64,000 bases of DNA from Chaetoceros tenuissimus (Eukaryota > Bacillariophyta > Thalassiosirophyceae > Chaetocerotales > Chaetocerotaceae): NCBI GenBank assembly GCA_021927905.1, contig BLLK01000029.1, positions 744,001 to 808,000 on the forward strand, given 5' to 3'. Both the position numbers and the translations under genes were made by a program. Positions 51,120-61,235 of this stretch are shown here, one piece after another (within the stretch, counting starts at the first letter, position 1; every line of letters starts with the position of its first letter). The notes beneath the pieces were generated by a model. The model was not told the origin of the DNA, made no database searches, and worked only from the letters and a program-made list of their open reading frames with translations.

Positions 51120-51519
51120 TAGGTGAGCATGCTGACTTTGACCAATGCTTTTATTTGCTACATTTCCAACCATCTGTATTGGAAAAGCGATCAAGAGTAT
51201 CTGAGTCGCAGAAATAAGAAAAGAAATATTGAAGAAATTGAAAATTGAAGTTTGATGATTGCTCCTAATGTATCTTGAGATGTCCATCTACTTGTAATTC
51301 TTTCTTATAATTATTGTAAAGTACACTGTTTATATTCTATCTCAAATCTTCTTTAGTTCTAACATCATTGTGCGAATTTCCATACAAAAATGTATGGCAT
51401 GCCTTTTCCTTCCACCTTTAGATAATCTCGCCCATCATTTCAAGAATGTACCAATTGACAACCTTCTTTTGTACATATCTAACAAAAGGATTGGCTTCAA
51501 GATACCATTTGATTTTCCA
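51120..51519. other. intergenic region, possible small remnants
   Basis: 400 bp between the ankyrin-type gene and duplicated block 2. It is AT-rich. Near its right end, ATTTGATTTTCCAG...TTCATTTTTCAAAA is similar to the sequence at the start codon of the DnaJ gene at the left edge of block 1, so the duplication may reach slightly into that gene. Nothing else identified. Confidence 0.3.
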
Positions 51520-51817
51520 GTTCATTTTTCAAAACTTCGTATTGTATACAAGTATGTATGAATAAAACTGCATCGACACCATTTGCTTTTTAACGATACG
51601 AAAACGTTGTCAAACCTGATTAGAAATAATCTCATTTCACAAAGGATTTGAATTAGTCGTTTCACTGGATCGATATGATTGATCAAGATAGACACGGTGA
51701 CACGATCATATCTCCTACTCCACGTTCACGTCTGATTTCAATTCATCGAATTCACGATGAGAGTATCGTGGACTTCTGTCCTCTCTCCATCTTGTTTTGT
51801 AACATAATTCGGTCAGA

Positions 51818-52234
51818 ATGAGTAATTTTGTTCAGTATGCAAAAGATTCAAACATTGCATTCCAGCATGGCTCCAAGAAATGCTGTGGATTAAAAAGTAT
51901 CCTAGAATTGAAGCAGACTGAAGATCAGAGAGACGATGATGATTTGGGAGACTATCGTAGTAGAGTTTGGGAAGAATGTGATTACGATACTTCAGTTTAC
52001 ACTGCATCTTCCTTGCACATGTTGAATCAGTCTCACTCATACCAAATGAAACTGCTACAACAGCTAAAGAAGTTGAAGCCAAAGAAAAGAGTTAAAAAGA
52101 TGAAACCTTCGTTTGATAAAGTGCCTCTCATCAATCAAAGTCTTTCTTCCAATTCTTCAGACGGGTGGAAGTATCTAACCGTGGAGAGGAATGAGAGAGA
52201 TGGAAATGAGGATGGTAATACTCACGATTTCTAG
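51818..52234 (+). CDS. unknown protein A (copy 2)
   Basis: 138 residues, one Asp shorter than the copy at 46412-46831 (RDDDDLGDYR against RDDDDDLGDYR). A few conservative changes are seen (Ile to Val at 5, Gln to His in SSLHML, Gln to Lys in KKRVKKMKP, Met to Val near the end). Frame and length are otherwise preserved, so both copies may be functional. No domain recognised. It is convergent with the broken B fragment. Confidence 0.58.
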   Translation: MSNFVQYAKDSNIAFQHGSKKCCGLKSILELKQTEDQRDDDDLGDYRSRVWEECDYDTSVYTASSLHMLNQSHSYQMKLLQQLKKLKPKKRVKKMKPSFDKVPLINQSLSSNSSDGWKYLTVERNERDGNEDGNTHDF

Positions 52235-52542
52235 TAGACTACTTACAAAATTTGTATTGCACACAAGTAAGATACTGAAAATCTATTTGACGATTGGCGT
52301 GGTTCCGTACCAGTATGCTTCCCGACATGGTCTCAGTGACATCCCACATGATGATTTATTTTGACTGATGAGAGTTGATTTTGTACTATCCAGTATACGC
52401 TAAGCAGATGCATTTTAAAAAAGAAACGAAGAAGATACTAAACAGCACATCCTGGACAATACATACGAATTAGATTCATATTATGTAACATATTATATAT
52501 TTATATTTCTACATGATACTATTTGAGAGGAGAAGAGTTTGT

Positions 52543-52810
52543 TCAATTATTGTCAACTCTCTTTCTTTTCTTCTTCCCACTTGTCTTTTTAAGCTGCTCG
52601 GCAATTCCAGTTGCAACCTCATCAAGTACACCAGGCTGTCGACGAAGCAGATAAAAGCTCTTTTCCAAGTCACCAACTTCGCCACTTGCTACCGCTGCGA
52701 ATGGATACAAGGTTAGTGACTGGGTCCTTTTCACAGATCTCATCGTCACTCATTGATGCGAAAACGGTAACATGCTCCTTTACTACTTTTGCACCAGACG
52801 CCAAGACATA
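52543..52810 (-). pseudogene. 3'-terminal fragment of gene B
   Basis: This aligns with the last ~90 codons of gene B (LYPFAAVASGEVGDLEKSFY, then RRQPGVLDEVATG) and keeps the basic tail KKTSGKKKRKRVDNN. The upstream part is shifted by one base near 52712 compared with copy 1, and homology stops near 52810, where B continues in copy 1. It therefore cannot make a full protein. It is probably a leftover of a duplication that also produced the complete copy just to its right. Confidence 0.75.
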
Positions 52811-52997
52811 CAGCTTTGTGTATCTTCCTACTACTACTTTACAAGAGATAGAGCAAAGATATTAAACAGCGCCTAACCCCTGGCACTTTAGATTTATAGA
52901 ATTTACACATTACGACTTCATATTTCTACATATTACCATTTGACTTCAGTAGAACAGGCTGAGTTTGTTCCATTACCTTTCATTTCTCTTTCTTTTC

Positions 52998-54158
52998 TTA
53001 TTCAAGTACACAAGGCTGTCGACGAAGCAGATAAAAGGACTTCTCCAAGTCTCCATCTTCACCACTTGCTACTGCTGCAAATGGATACAGTGTAGTGACT
53101 GGATCCATTTCGCGGATCTGCTCGTCACTCATTGATGCGAAAACAGTAACATTCTCCTTTACCACTTTTGGACCAGCCGCCAAGATAGTCTGAATGAGAG
53201 ATCGATTATTATGGTCTCGTAGCTTATATGCCCAAGGAAACCAGCCCATGAAGAGATCTTTTGTCTTTGGTGCATGAACTAGTGCATGATGAAGGATGGG
53301 GAATTCCTGTGCTGACGAAATCATCTCATTGAGAGCTGTCATTGTTTCCTTTTCTCCATATTTTTCAAATGCCTTTTCCACTGCTGCCTGCTTTCCATCG
53401 AGATTCTTCTGGAATAGATATCCAGCCTCCTCTGGGTACAATTCGAAAGTGATTTTCAATATTGGTTTAAAATTGTCTGCATCCCTATGATGGATCAAAT
53501 AATGCATGAATGTTTTCCCGTCTATCAAAAAGCTTGAAATGTATTCAGGGTCTAACTGCAATAAATACTTGAATCGTATTGGAAAACCTTTCCAGGCACT
53601 GTGCATTATGAGATTGTATTCTGCCACATCTTCTTTCTTGAGAAGACCATCCTTCTTCAAGGACTCCAAAACTTTTACAATACCTTCATCAAATTCTTTT
53701 GTAGCAATTTCGCCATTCGTGCTCATAAGCAGAACATGCTGTAGTGTATTCAATATACCATTATCAAATGGATCTAAAGTCAAAAGTCCTCCACGTTTCT
53801 CTTCACCTCCGACATTATGCTTCATACCTTCTCTTGCCAACAAGGGAATGTATTTTAGTGCATGATGAGATTTATTCCATAGACATGATTGAATTGGAAG
53901 TCGATTCATCTCATTCTTTATCTTCATTGCATCTGGAAATTTCTTCACTACAGTCTCTACTGTACTCTCCTTTGGCTTGAATTCGCCAAGCCTATGTAGA
54001 CTTTTTCCAAATGCATCAACTAGTTGCTTCTCTGTTGACTGAACAGTTTCCATCAAATCCTTCCGACATGTCTCATCCTTCAAGTCACCAATGATGTGTT
54101 TTCTGATGTACTTGAGCTGCATCTCGAGGTCGAGAATTTCTTGTCTAAGCGATTTCAT
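52998..54158 (-). CDS. ankyrin-like repeat protein B'' (copy with truncated tail)
   Basis: 386 residues, aligned with the protein at 47139-48377 from the first Met to LLRRQP. The family ending changes to CVLE and stops: about 50 bp present in the other copies, coding for DEVATGIAxQ and the Lys/Arg-rich tail, are missing. The nuclear localisation signal is therefore lost. The rest is intact with many substitutions (for example WNESRYGAKYIP becomes WNKSHHALKYIP), so this copy is older or faster evolving than the A pair suggests. Function unknown. Confidence 0.68.
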   Translation of the reverse strand: MKSLRQEILDLEMQLKYIRKHIIGDLKDETCRKDLMETVQSTEKQLVDAFGKSLHRLGEFKPKESTVETVVKKFPDAMKIKNEMNRLPIQSCLWNKSHHALKYIPLLAREGMKHNVGGEEKRGGLLTLDPFDNGILNTLQHVLLMSTNGEIATKEFDEGIVKVLESLKKDGLLKKEDVAEYNLIMHSAWKGFPIRFKYLLQLDPEYISSFLIDGKTFMHYLIHHRDADNFKPILKITFELYPEEAGYLFQKNLDGKQAAVEKAFEKYGEKETMTALNEMISSAQEFPILHHALVHAPKTKDLFMGWFPWAYKLRDHNNRSLIQTILAAGPKVVKENVTVFASMSDEQIREMDPVTTLYPFAAVASGEDGDLEKSFYLLRRQPCVLE

Positions 54159-54355
54159 TGTAGTTTGTTTGTGTGGATGTATACTCTCGACTTATATGAA
54201 AGAGTAAGGTAGGATATGAACTACAACTCATTCTGTGATGCCTTTGTTTTTTCTATCTTCGTGTCTCAAGTCTGTTCCAAATGTTTTGTGTCAGGATTCA
54301 TTCGTCATTGTTTCTGTCTAATGTCATAGACATCTATCAATAGGTTATAATCTAT

Positions 54356-54841
54356 TTCAATTTTTCTACACGTTTATAATACCATTTGAATAAATAGTAT
54401 AATAATAATAATACTCAATGATTAAGTTACTCTATTTAATAAAGCACTGCAAAAGCGTAAGTCTGCAAGAACGACTAAAGAAGCATCGAACCACAAAGCT
54501 TGTAGGATTAAAATGTCGCGGATATCTTCCACTGAAAAAGCTAGGCTTTCTATTGGGTAGGGGAGGTCTTGGGGTTAAACCAATCCAGGCCCGAAGGAAT
54601 GGATTAGTCCAAAAACAATCACATAGGAAGGTACTTGTGCACGATTCCCGTGCTGTTCGAACCACAAGCAACCAGTTTTTCAAATGCACCGTGCTTTTAC
54701 GTAGAAGTTCAACAGAAGGTAATGAGAAGAATGTAGCATATGCAGGAGGCGAGGCAAGGTACCAGGCTGTATTCATATATTACTGCAGTTTGGAGTTCTG
54801 TTGTTCCATGGTAGTCATCTATAGTGGATGAGTGTAACGCC
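54356..54841. other. unassigned region beside a retroelement remnant
   Basis: 486 bp between duplicated block 2 and the retroelement fragment. Overlapping frames of over 110 codons are open on both strands (54418-54831 plus, 54432-54776 minus). Neither has a recognisable motif, and both have biased, shadow-like composition. The plus frame includes LPLKKLGFLLGRGGLGVKP. It may be the 3' untranslated part of the retroelement, which is on the minus strand. Confidence 0.25.
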
Positions 54842-56026
54842 TCATTTCGGAGAATCCAAAAGTTCATACAGAATAGTCCAAAGGTGGCTGATTAGTTTTG
54901 TTCCCCAGGCCATTTCACTTCGTCGAGAATGCTGGCGTCGGAAATGCATCTTTTGCACAAAAAGAATGTCTTTTGGTACAAACCCGCAAAGTAATGAGAA
55001 CCAGCCAAAACGTTGGACTGATTGAAAGGCAACTGTGTGGTACATTGTTGGGGAATCAAAGGTTGGTTCTAAACCATATGGATCTTCCAAAAAGGATTGG
55101 AGTCCATTGCACAGGAACTCTTGGAAGGAAGGGTCCGTGTTAGACCCTGATAAGAATGTAGATAATTTGGATAGAGAGGCACTCTTTAAAGCCGTAACTG
55201 TGGCATTCTGGCATGTAATAATGTGAATAAGGTGTTCATCTTCTTCTTGACAGTGAGGGCATCTTGAATGTGATCTGATTTGTCTTTCAAACATAACTCT
55301 ACCTGTAGCCATACTACCGCAGATCCACTTCGTTACAAATTTCCTCACTGCATATGTAGATGTTTTCCTTGCTCGGGAAAAGATTGCCCAATGTATAGAT
55401 TTTCGGAATGGAAGTGTAGGAACTTCAAATATTTTTTCTGTCAGGTATGTGGTGCAATTGGAATGAGTGATCGATGTGTATAGAGTACTCTGAAGGTTGG
55501 CGGTGATGTATTTATCTTGATATCGAATAGTTCCCAGGTGTTCTCTATCTTCATGGAAAATAGGTCTAGCGTTGCGAGAGATAGCACTCCTTGCTATTTG
55601 TTTTGCTTTGACATCACACGCACAGTTGAGGATCTCCAAAAGAGTTAATGGTCTTCCCAAAACATCTTGATGTCCGAGGACATGTTGCTTCTGAATTTGA
55701 AAAGGGGTACTGTTCCACAAAGAAGAGTTAATCCCAATAAGATCAAAGTGATCCGAGCCTAATCGCACCCACTCTTTTTCCTTTCCACACATATTCAGAG
55801 CTCCCTTACCATTAGGAGTCTGCGCTTGTTGATGTGGAAGCGAAATATGCGAAAGAAAATCTATTGCTGCTGTGTTTCCTCCAAGTTCACTGCGGTATGC
55901 ACTCTGTATCTCTGCTGCTCCCGAAATTCTTCCACCTCCAGCAATCCATTGTGAACCATCAGTTGAGTTTATCATACCATTTGAATAGAATCCTCCCGTT
56001 CTAAAGTAAGTATTGTCTGACATCAC
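54842..56026 (-). CDS. C-terminal part of a retroelement polyprotein: RNase H plus zinc finger
   Basis: 394 residues, open from MMSDNTYFRTGGFYSNGMIN. The first ~145 residues look like a retroelement RNase H: GSQWIAGGGRISG, then EIQSAYRSELGG, DLIGINSSLWN and HVLGHQDVL (the usual GHQD end). The middle (LPFRKSIHWAIFSRARKTST) and CPHCQEEDEHLIHIITC, at about 262-280, form the C-terminal zinc-binding region common in diatom and fungal non-LTR or DIRS-like polyproteins. No reverse transcriptase precedes it. Only 65 bp separate its start from the kinesin stop, and a stop codon lies just upstream in frame. It is a truncated insertion, or possibly a retained host ORF. Confidence 0.65.
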   Translation of the reverse strand: MMSDNTYFRTGGFYSNGMINSTDGSQWIAGGGRISGAAEIQSAYRSELGGNTAAIDFLSHISLPHQQAQTPNGKGALNMCGKEKEWVRLGSDHFDLIGINSSLWNSTPFQIQKQHVLGHQDVLGRPLTLLEILNCACDVKAKQIARSAISRNARPIFHEDREHLGTIRYQDKYITANLQSTLYTSITHSNCTTYLTEKIFEVPTLPFRKSIHWAIFSRARKTSTYAVRKFVTKWICGSMATGRVMFERQIRSHSRCPHCQEEDEHLIHIITCQNATVTALKSASLSKLSTFLSGSNTDPSFQEFLCNGLQSFLEDPYGLEPTFDSPTMYHTVAFQSVQRFGWFSLLCGFVPKDILFVQKMHFRRQHSRRSEMAWGTKLISHLWTILYELLDSPK

Positions 56027-56091
56027 ACTTCGTACTAGCTATGTTTCTTTTTCAATGAAGAATTATAATTTATTCCTAGAATAAAGCCCCT

Positions 56092-59000
56092 TTACCTCAC
56101 ATTCTTCCTAGAAGCACTCTTTGATCTTGATCTATGCTTAGGCAGTCTGTTCGCAGACTTTTTAGAAACAGACCTCTCTCTTTCCATACGGTTTGGATTT
56201 CTCGATATGTTTTCTTTCTCGTTCTGGGAAGAAGACGATGGGCGTGTAGGAAGAATATTTTTAGGGACGTCATTACGAGAATGCACACTTTCATCACCTA
56301 AACTTTGTTCATCTACTTCTGTTGTTTCTTCCTTGGCAATAGAATCTACAGAATCATCTGCTTTTTCTTCCTTCGCTTCAAAATGGAGGTCCACCGAAGC
56401 AAGAATCTCAGAGTCTGCTGGAGTAGAAGATAAGGAGGAATTGTAATTGATCTTTCTTCTCTTTGCAATCGGTTCAACAACATCAAAGCAATTCATATCT
56501 GTGTTTGCATGGTGGTCAACCTTTCCATGAAGTGCCTCAATATCTCTTCTTGAACTTGATAGAGATTCAGTGGTAGACGAAGTCGAAGCTTGTAGATGCT
56601 TCTTGATTTTGGCAGTGTGATCTTTTGCACCAGCCTCTTGTTCTTTTCTCTCACGATTGACAAAAGCATCGGTCTTTGTCCTTGTGGCCTTTGATAAACT
56701 TTGAATCTCTTCTGTTTGTGTCTTCATCACGTTACTCATAGCAGCAGAAGATTCTTCCACCGTTGAAGAAATTTCATCAATATTGTTCAAAGTCTCTGAC
56801 TTCCACTTGTGACGTGGTTGCCTCATCGCATTGACATCACCTTCAACCTGCTTGAGAATAGTTTCCGAGGCAAATTGAGATAAGTGCTTTGTGCCTTCAT
56901 TCATTGACTGCACACCTGTCTTCACTTCAGCCATTACGGTATCAGATACAAACATGCCCAATTCCTTGCCATCTGCATCAAGTTGACTGGATGTCTTGAC
57001 TAAAAGATCTATTTGGTCTCCAAGATCCGAAACATTAGAAATACCTTTCGAAACAGCGGATTTGATATTTGATGAGTGCTTCTTGGCACTCTCGGCTACA
57101 GTTTGGAATACTGGAATAGTGTCTTGAACTGCAGACTGAATCATTTCGTCATTCTTTTGTGCCATATCTACGTGAGAACCCATATGCTCAACACTCTTTT
57201 TAATATCAGAGAGTAGCGAAGTAACAGATGCTTTCGAAGTATCATTTTGGTTGAGAAGTGCGGCATTATCAGATAGGAAAAGCTTTTGCGACGAATCGCT
57301 TTCTCTCTCCAAATTGGAGATTTCTCTCTTCACCAATTTTTGTACTCCATTCATAATTTCCTTCAGCGCTTGGTCACGAAGTTTCTTTTGCTTTTCGGCA
57401 GCGTCTTGAATATTCTTCTTCTGCATATTGATTATTTTTTGAAGAGCGTCGATATCATTCACATGTTGCGATCCTTGTACTTGAATCAATTCAGATTGGC
57501 TTGCCATGGTAGATTTCATGTCATCAAATTTCATTCCAGCATCAAAGGACTTTAGACTGTCTTCCAAAACGTTGCACTGATTTTTTGATAGTTTCGATAT
57601 GTTCGATACGGACGATTTAGTCATATCGATAATGCTTTGTAAAACAGAACTGAGTTGAGTTTTAGAAGATTCATTGGCTTCGCTGACGGTGGATAATCCT
57701 GTTTTCGCAACATTGAGAATATTTGCCAGATTATTCTTTGCTTCAGAGATCTTTTCCTCCATAGAAGAAGCGTATTCCTTAGAGGATTCGATATATTTTG
57801 AGTTCATATCTTCAATTTCGTGAGAATATTGAGAGAGTTTATTGAGGACATCGTCAAAAGCAGAGAAAAGTGCATTTTCTCCATTCTCAACAGAACTTCT
57901 TACAACGTCACTTTTCTCCTTGACTAATAATGCAGAGTTTGCAAGTACTTCTTGCAATCCCTGCTCTCCAGTAATATACTCTTCAAGCATATTTGCTCTT
58001 TTCTCAATGTCAGCCTTTAAAGATTCAAGGACTTGGGCATATTTGGAAATATTGTCCATTTCTCTATTCTGACCTGTAGATGCCAAATTCATCATTTCTT
58101 CGTTGTACTTGTTTTCAAGAGAAGAAATTTCGTCCATTTTGTTTACAAGGGACTTTAATAACGCAAGTGTTGCAGCATGGAAACTCTGCGTGAGTTGTCT
58201 TTTCGTCACTACATCCTCTCTAGCCTCTGTCAATTTGTTATGAAGATGTCTACTATCATCAATTGATTGCTCAAGATTCGCGAGTAAATCTTTTGCCTCA
58301 TCTGTAAGACTGATTTCTGTTTTCTGGGTGGCTTCCAGGATAGCACTGGTCTGTTTCAATGCCATTTCAGTCTTTCGTTGCAACTCAGCAAGTGCTTCTT
58401 TTTGTTTCTTTTCTTCTTCAATCTGTTTTTCAAGCTTTGTATTAGCTTCCTTTTCTGCTTGCAATTCCCCTTGACAAGTTTCCAATTCTGCAACAGCCTT
58501 TTCCGCTGCTTCCTCAAGTTCCTGCTGTTGCATATGTTTACGAGCCAAAGCAGCTTGGGCTTCTTCCACCTGTGATTGCATGTATTCCAATCTACATTCC
58601 ATTTCATACCATGTATCCACAGATGTAGCTTCCGTGGTGGTACTATCACCACTTCGAGTTGGAGGTCTACCTGTCACAGACATTTTGGAACTTGAAATAG
58701 GCTTGTTGACAATTCCGTTTGCACTTTGAGCATAATGAAGTGTGGAAAGAGACTCTTCAATAGCAGTCACTGAAGGTGATACTGTTGCGACAATCAAAGT
58801 TTTGCATCTACCACCAAGACTCTCTTGAAGGATACGAGTAAGCTTGGAGTCACGGTAGGGAATACGAATGTTACTCTTTTTACCTCCCTTTTCACTTTGT
58901 TCTTTGAGCATCTTAATGACTCGACCAAGAGTCAACAAGGATCTATTAATGTTCATACGCTCTCTTTCTCTTGCTACTTGTTCCTATGATTGTATTGTAT

Positions 59001-59991
59001 GTGAGAAAATTCATTTGCCTGGTAACATTCTTGTTGAAACTAAACAACACTTACACTTCCCGAGGATCCTTTATCCATACCCGCGCTCTTGGCACATTCA
59101 CTTCCAGCCAAATCAACCATGTGCAATTTTCCACGAAAGTCAATGATACTTCCATCTCTCATTTTCTTTCTAGATTCAACCTTGATGGTAAACAAACAAT
59201 GACTACGAGAAGACTGACGATTCATTTTAGTCTCTCCAACTTTACGATATTGCTGAGCACGCTGCATCAAACTCAATACATCTGCAGCACTTTGTACCTC
59301 CACTTCTGTCAATCCACGACAAAATGGACCCTCTGGTCCTTCCAAAATTTCCAACTTGACAATCTTCTTTTTTGTGTTGCGTTTTGACGGAGACGGTCTT
59401 TTGTTACCTGATGATGAAGTGGACTGATCATCTGAATCTTCTACAAGGAGTAAATCACCTAGATCTTCATTGTAAATTTCCAAATAGGAACATGTGACTC
59501 TAGTTTGTTGAAAATCTGGTTTTGAAACTGCGTCAAAGATTGCTTCTGCGGATCGAGGAATGACTCCAAATTGTTCAGGTAACGATAAGTCTCCTTCCAT
59601 GGTATGGGTCTTACCAGTTCCAGCTTTCAAAAAAAGAGGCGTCAGTTAAAAAACAATTTCCAAAACAAATAAGAATACATCGCAACCTTTGCAACAAACA
59701 CTTGAACTTACTTTGTCCATAGGCAAAGATTGTACTCTCATAGCCTGCAAGGACATCACGAATCACTGGTTTGAGAGTACCATCGAAAACTTCTTGCTGA
59801 CTAGAAAAGGATGAAAAGACGTTATCAAATGCAAAGCTATTTCTAGCTTGTCTAGTTCCTTGTCCTTTGATTACAGTGACAGTCTTTTCATTAGTAGATG
59901 CTTTGATGACAGGCAGTGTTGAGTGCTTCTTTTCCTTTTCATTCATTGGTCGAAGACGAACGACCACCTGAATGGATGAAGACGACTCCAT
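56092..59991 (-). CDS. kinesin-5 (BimC/Eg5-type) mitotic motor
   Basis: Three exons: 59991-59712, 59623-59055 and 58983-56092, giving 1,246 residues. The splices restore [17 protein letters not shown] (P-loop at 92-99, split by intron 1) and join GSSGS to [20 protein letters not shown] (switch II/loop 12 region). Other motor motifs are [21 protein letters not shown] (switch I) and VDLAGSE (switch II). A very long coiled-coil/heptad stalk follows, then a basic tail ending [16 protein letters not shown]-terminal motor, length and stalk fit kinesin-5, which slides antiparallel microtubules in the spindle. A canonical BimC box was not identified, so the subfamily is likely but not proven. Confidence 0.88.
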
Positions 59992-60401
59992 TTTTGAAAT
60001 AGACAGCAGTTACAAAGTAAAGATTCGGTACTAGAGCTGTTGGTCTAGGTATGTCGCTATCAGTAGAGTTTAAATAATGCTTTGTTGTCTCGAGTATTTG
60101 TTGTTGTTATTATTGCCTCCTGGCTTCGAACAAATTCAAATTTACTCGTATTCAAATATTCAAAGGCAGGCCTTTTTTGACACTAGTCAAACGTGGTCTA
60201 AATTAGCATAAGAATGTATTTTTGGCGAAATCAGTCGCATCACGATCTGGCTATCGTGAACATCAAAACACGAAATTCATATCAACTTCATTACCTTGAC
60301 TTCATTTCATAATCATTTGTTCATTCCCTTTTGGAAAACAGAATTGAAAAACGCATTGTTACATCAAAATATATCGTTTATAATCTTTTACAGAAGAAAT
60401 C
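59992..60401. promoter_or_regulatory. divergent promoter region, no gene seen
   Basis: 410 bp between the kinesin-5 start (minus) and the start of the small Ser-rich gene (plus). A 6-bp hairpin CACGAT-CTGGCT-ATCGTG lies at 60241-60258. No coding frame of note. The shared promoter may couple expression of the two genes in the cell cycle; this is inference. Confidence 0.35.
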
Positions 60402-60848
60402 ATGGCCAAGAGTAGCGTATTTGATAGACTTTCCAACACTGAAACATATGCAAGCAAGCGTCTTAAGGAAAAGAAGCAGGTTGTAGAAGAAGAAGGGAGA
60501 CCTCTTTACAACATTGAAGTAGATAGTCAATCCAAATCCTTTGACTCCAATTCTCTCGTTCCTGCTGAATCGATGGATAGCAATACAAGCTTTAGATCAA
60601 GAAGATCCACTACTTCCAAGATGTCAGTCAGTAGCAATTCCTCTGTTTCTTCCAGAAGCACCTTTAGTTCCAAATCTAACTTTTCAAGAGGTGGTTCTAT
60701 TTTTGAGAGATTAGCATATACTCATACCACTTCTTCCTCTAGAAAAGACAAGACTTCTGGAAACTTTGACAAAAAGAAGGATAAGCGTTTTCAGGCGGAA
60801 GATGTGCTTCGAACCTATGGTAATGGGACCACCAGATTCCGTATGTAA
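60402..60848 (+). CDS. small basic Ser-rich protein with duplicated VFDRL motif
   Basis: 148 residues. Two related motifs flank a Ser-rich, probably disordered centre: SVFDRLSNTETYASKRLKE near the start and SIFERLAYTHTTSSSRKDK near residue 100. Each reads S-[VI]-F-[DE]-R-L-x-x-T-x-T-x-x-S-x-[KR]. The middle is nearly all Ser, Arg, Asn and Thr. The end is basic, then TYGNGTTRFRM. Short repeats of this kind often bind a structural surface such as tubulin. Divergence from kinesin-5 makes a cytoskeletal role attractive, but no family is established. Confidence 0.65.
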   Translation: MAKSSVFDRLSNTETYASKRLKEKKQVVEEEGRPLYNIEVDSQSKSFDSNSLVPAESMDSNTSFRSRRSTTSKMSVSSNSSVSSRSTFSSKSNFSRGGSIFERLAYTHTTSSSRKDKTSGNFDKKKDKRFQAEDVLRTYGNGTTRFRM

Positions 60849-61235
60849 TTTGGAGGTTGGAATAAGATCACACGACTTTTCTTTACTTTAGGGCATTTTT
60901 AAAAAGTAGAAACTAATTATTAATTTTGTAATTATAAAGATTTGAGATATGAATCAGGATGATGTTCTATTCCTTTTCATTGAGAAACACATTTGAGGTT
61001 GCTCTTCCAAGAATTCACAAACAGGTTTACTGTAGTGGTCCTAAAACCAAAGTTAATTTGATGGAATTGAAAGTTTCCATCTATTTTCTCCTTTCCTGGA
61101 ACCACTCTTCATTACTTACTTTGTGCATATAGGTAATACTGGTACGCATTTGAATCAAGGAAACCATCTAGCTAAGATCTTCTACTTTAATAAATTATCA
61201 AAATTATTTTACTACTCCCAAATGTGGTTCTCATT
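60849..61235. other. intergenic region between convergent genes, no gene seen
   Basis: 387 bp between the stop of the Ser-rich gene and the stop of the EDC4-like gene. AT-rich with no convincing frame or strong repeat. Confidence 0.3.

Larger units (their letters stand above)
51520..54355 (+). repeat. segmental duplication, block 2 (genes A', broken B fragment, B'')
   Basis: About 2.84 kb, in direct orientation to 46125-48585. It is longer than block 1 because the 3' end of B with its downstream flank occurs twice: once at 52400-52810 and again at 52840-53100. So a tandem duplication or unequal exchange took place inside the block. Edges were judged by eye. Confidence 0.82.

Noticed and set aside
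54600-54680. tRNA-like B-box (complement of TTCGAACCACAAG)
   Set aside because: No cloverleaf with matching acceptor and anticodon arms could be folded around it.
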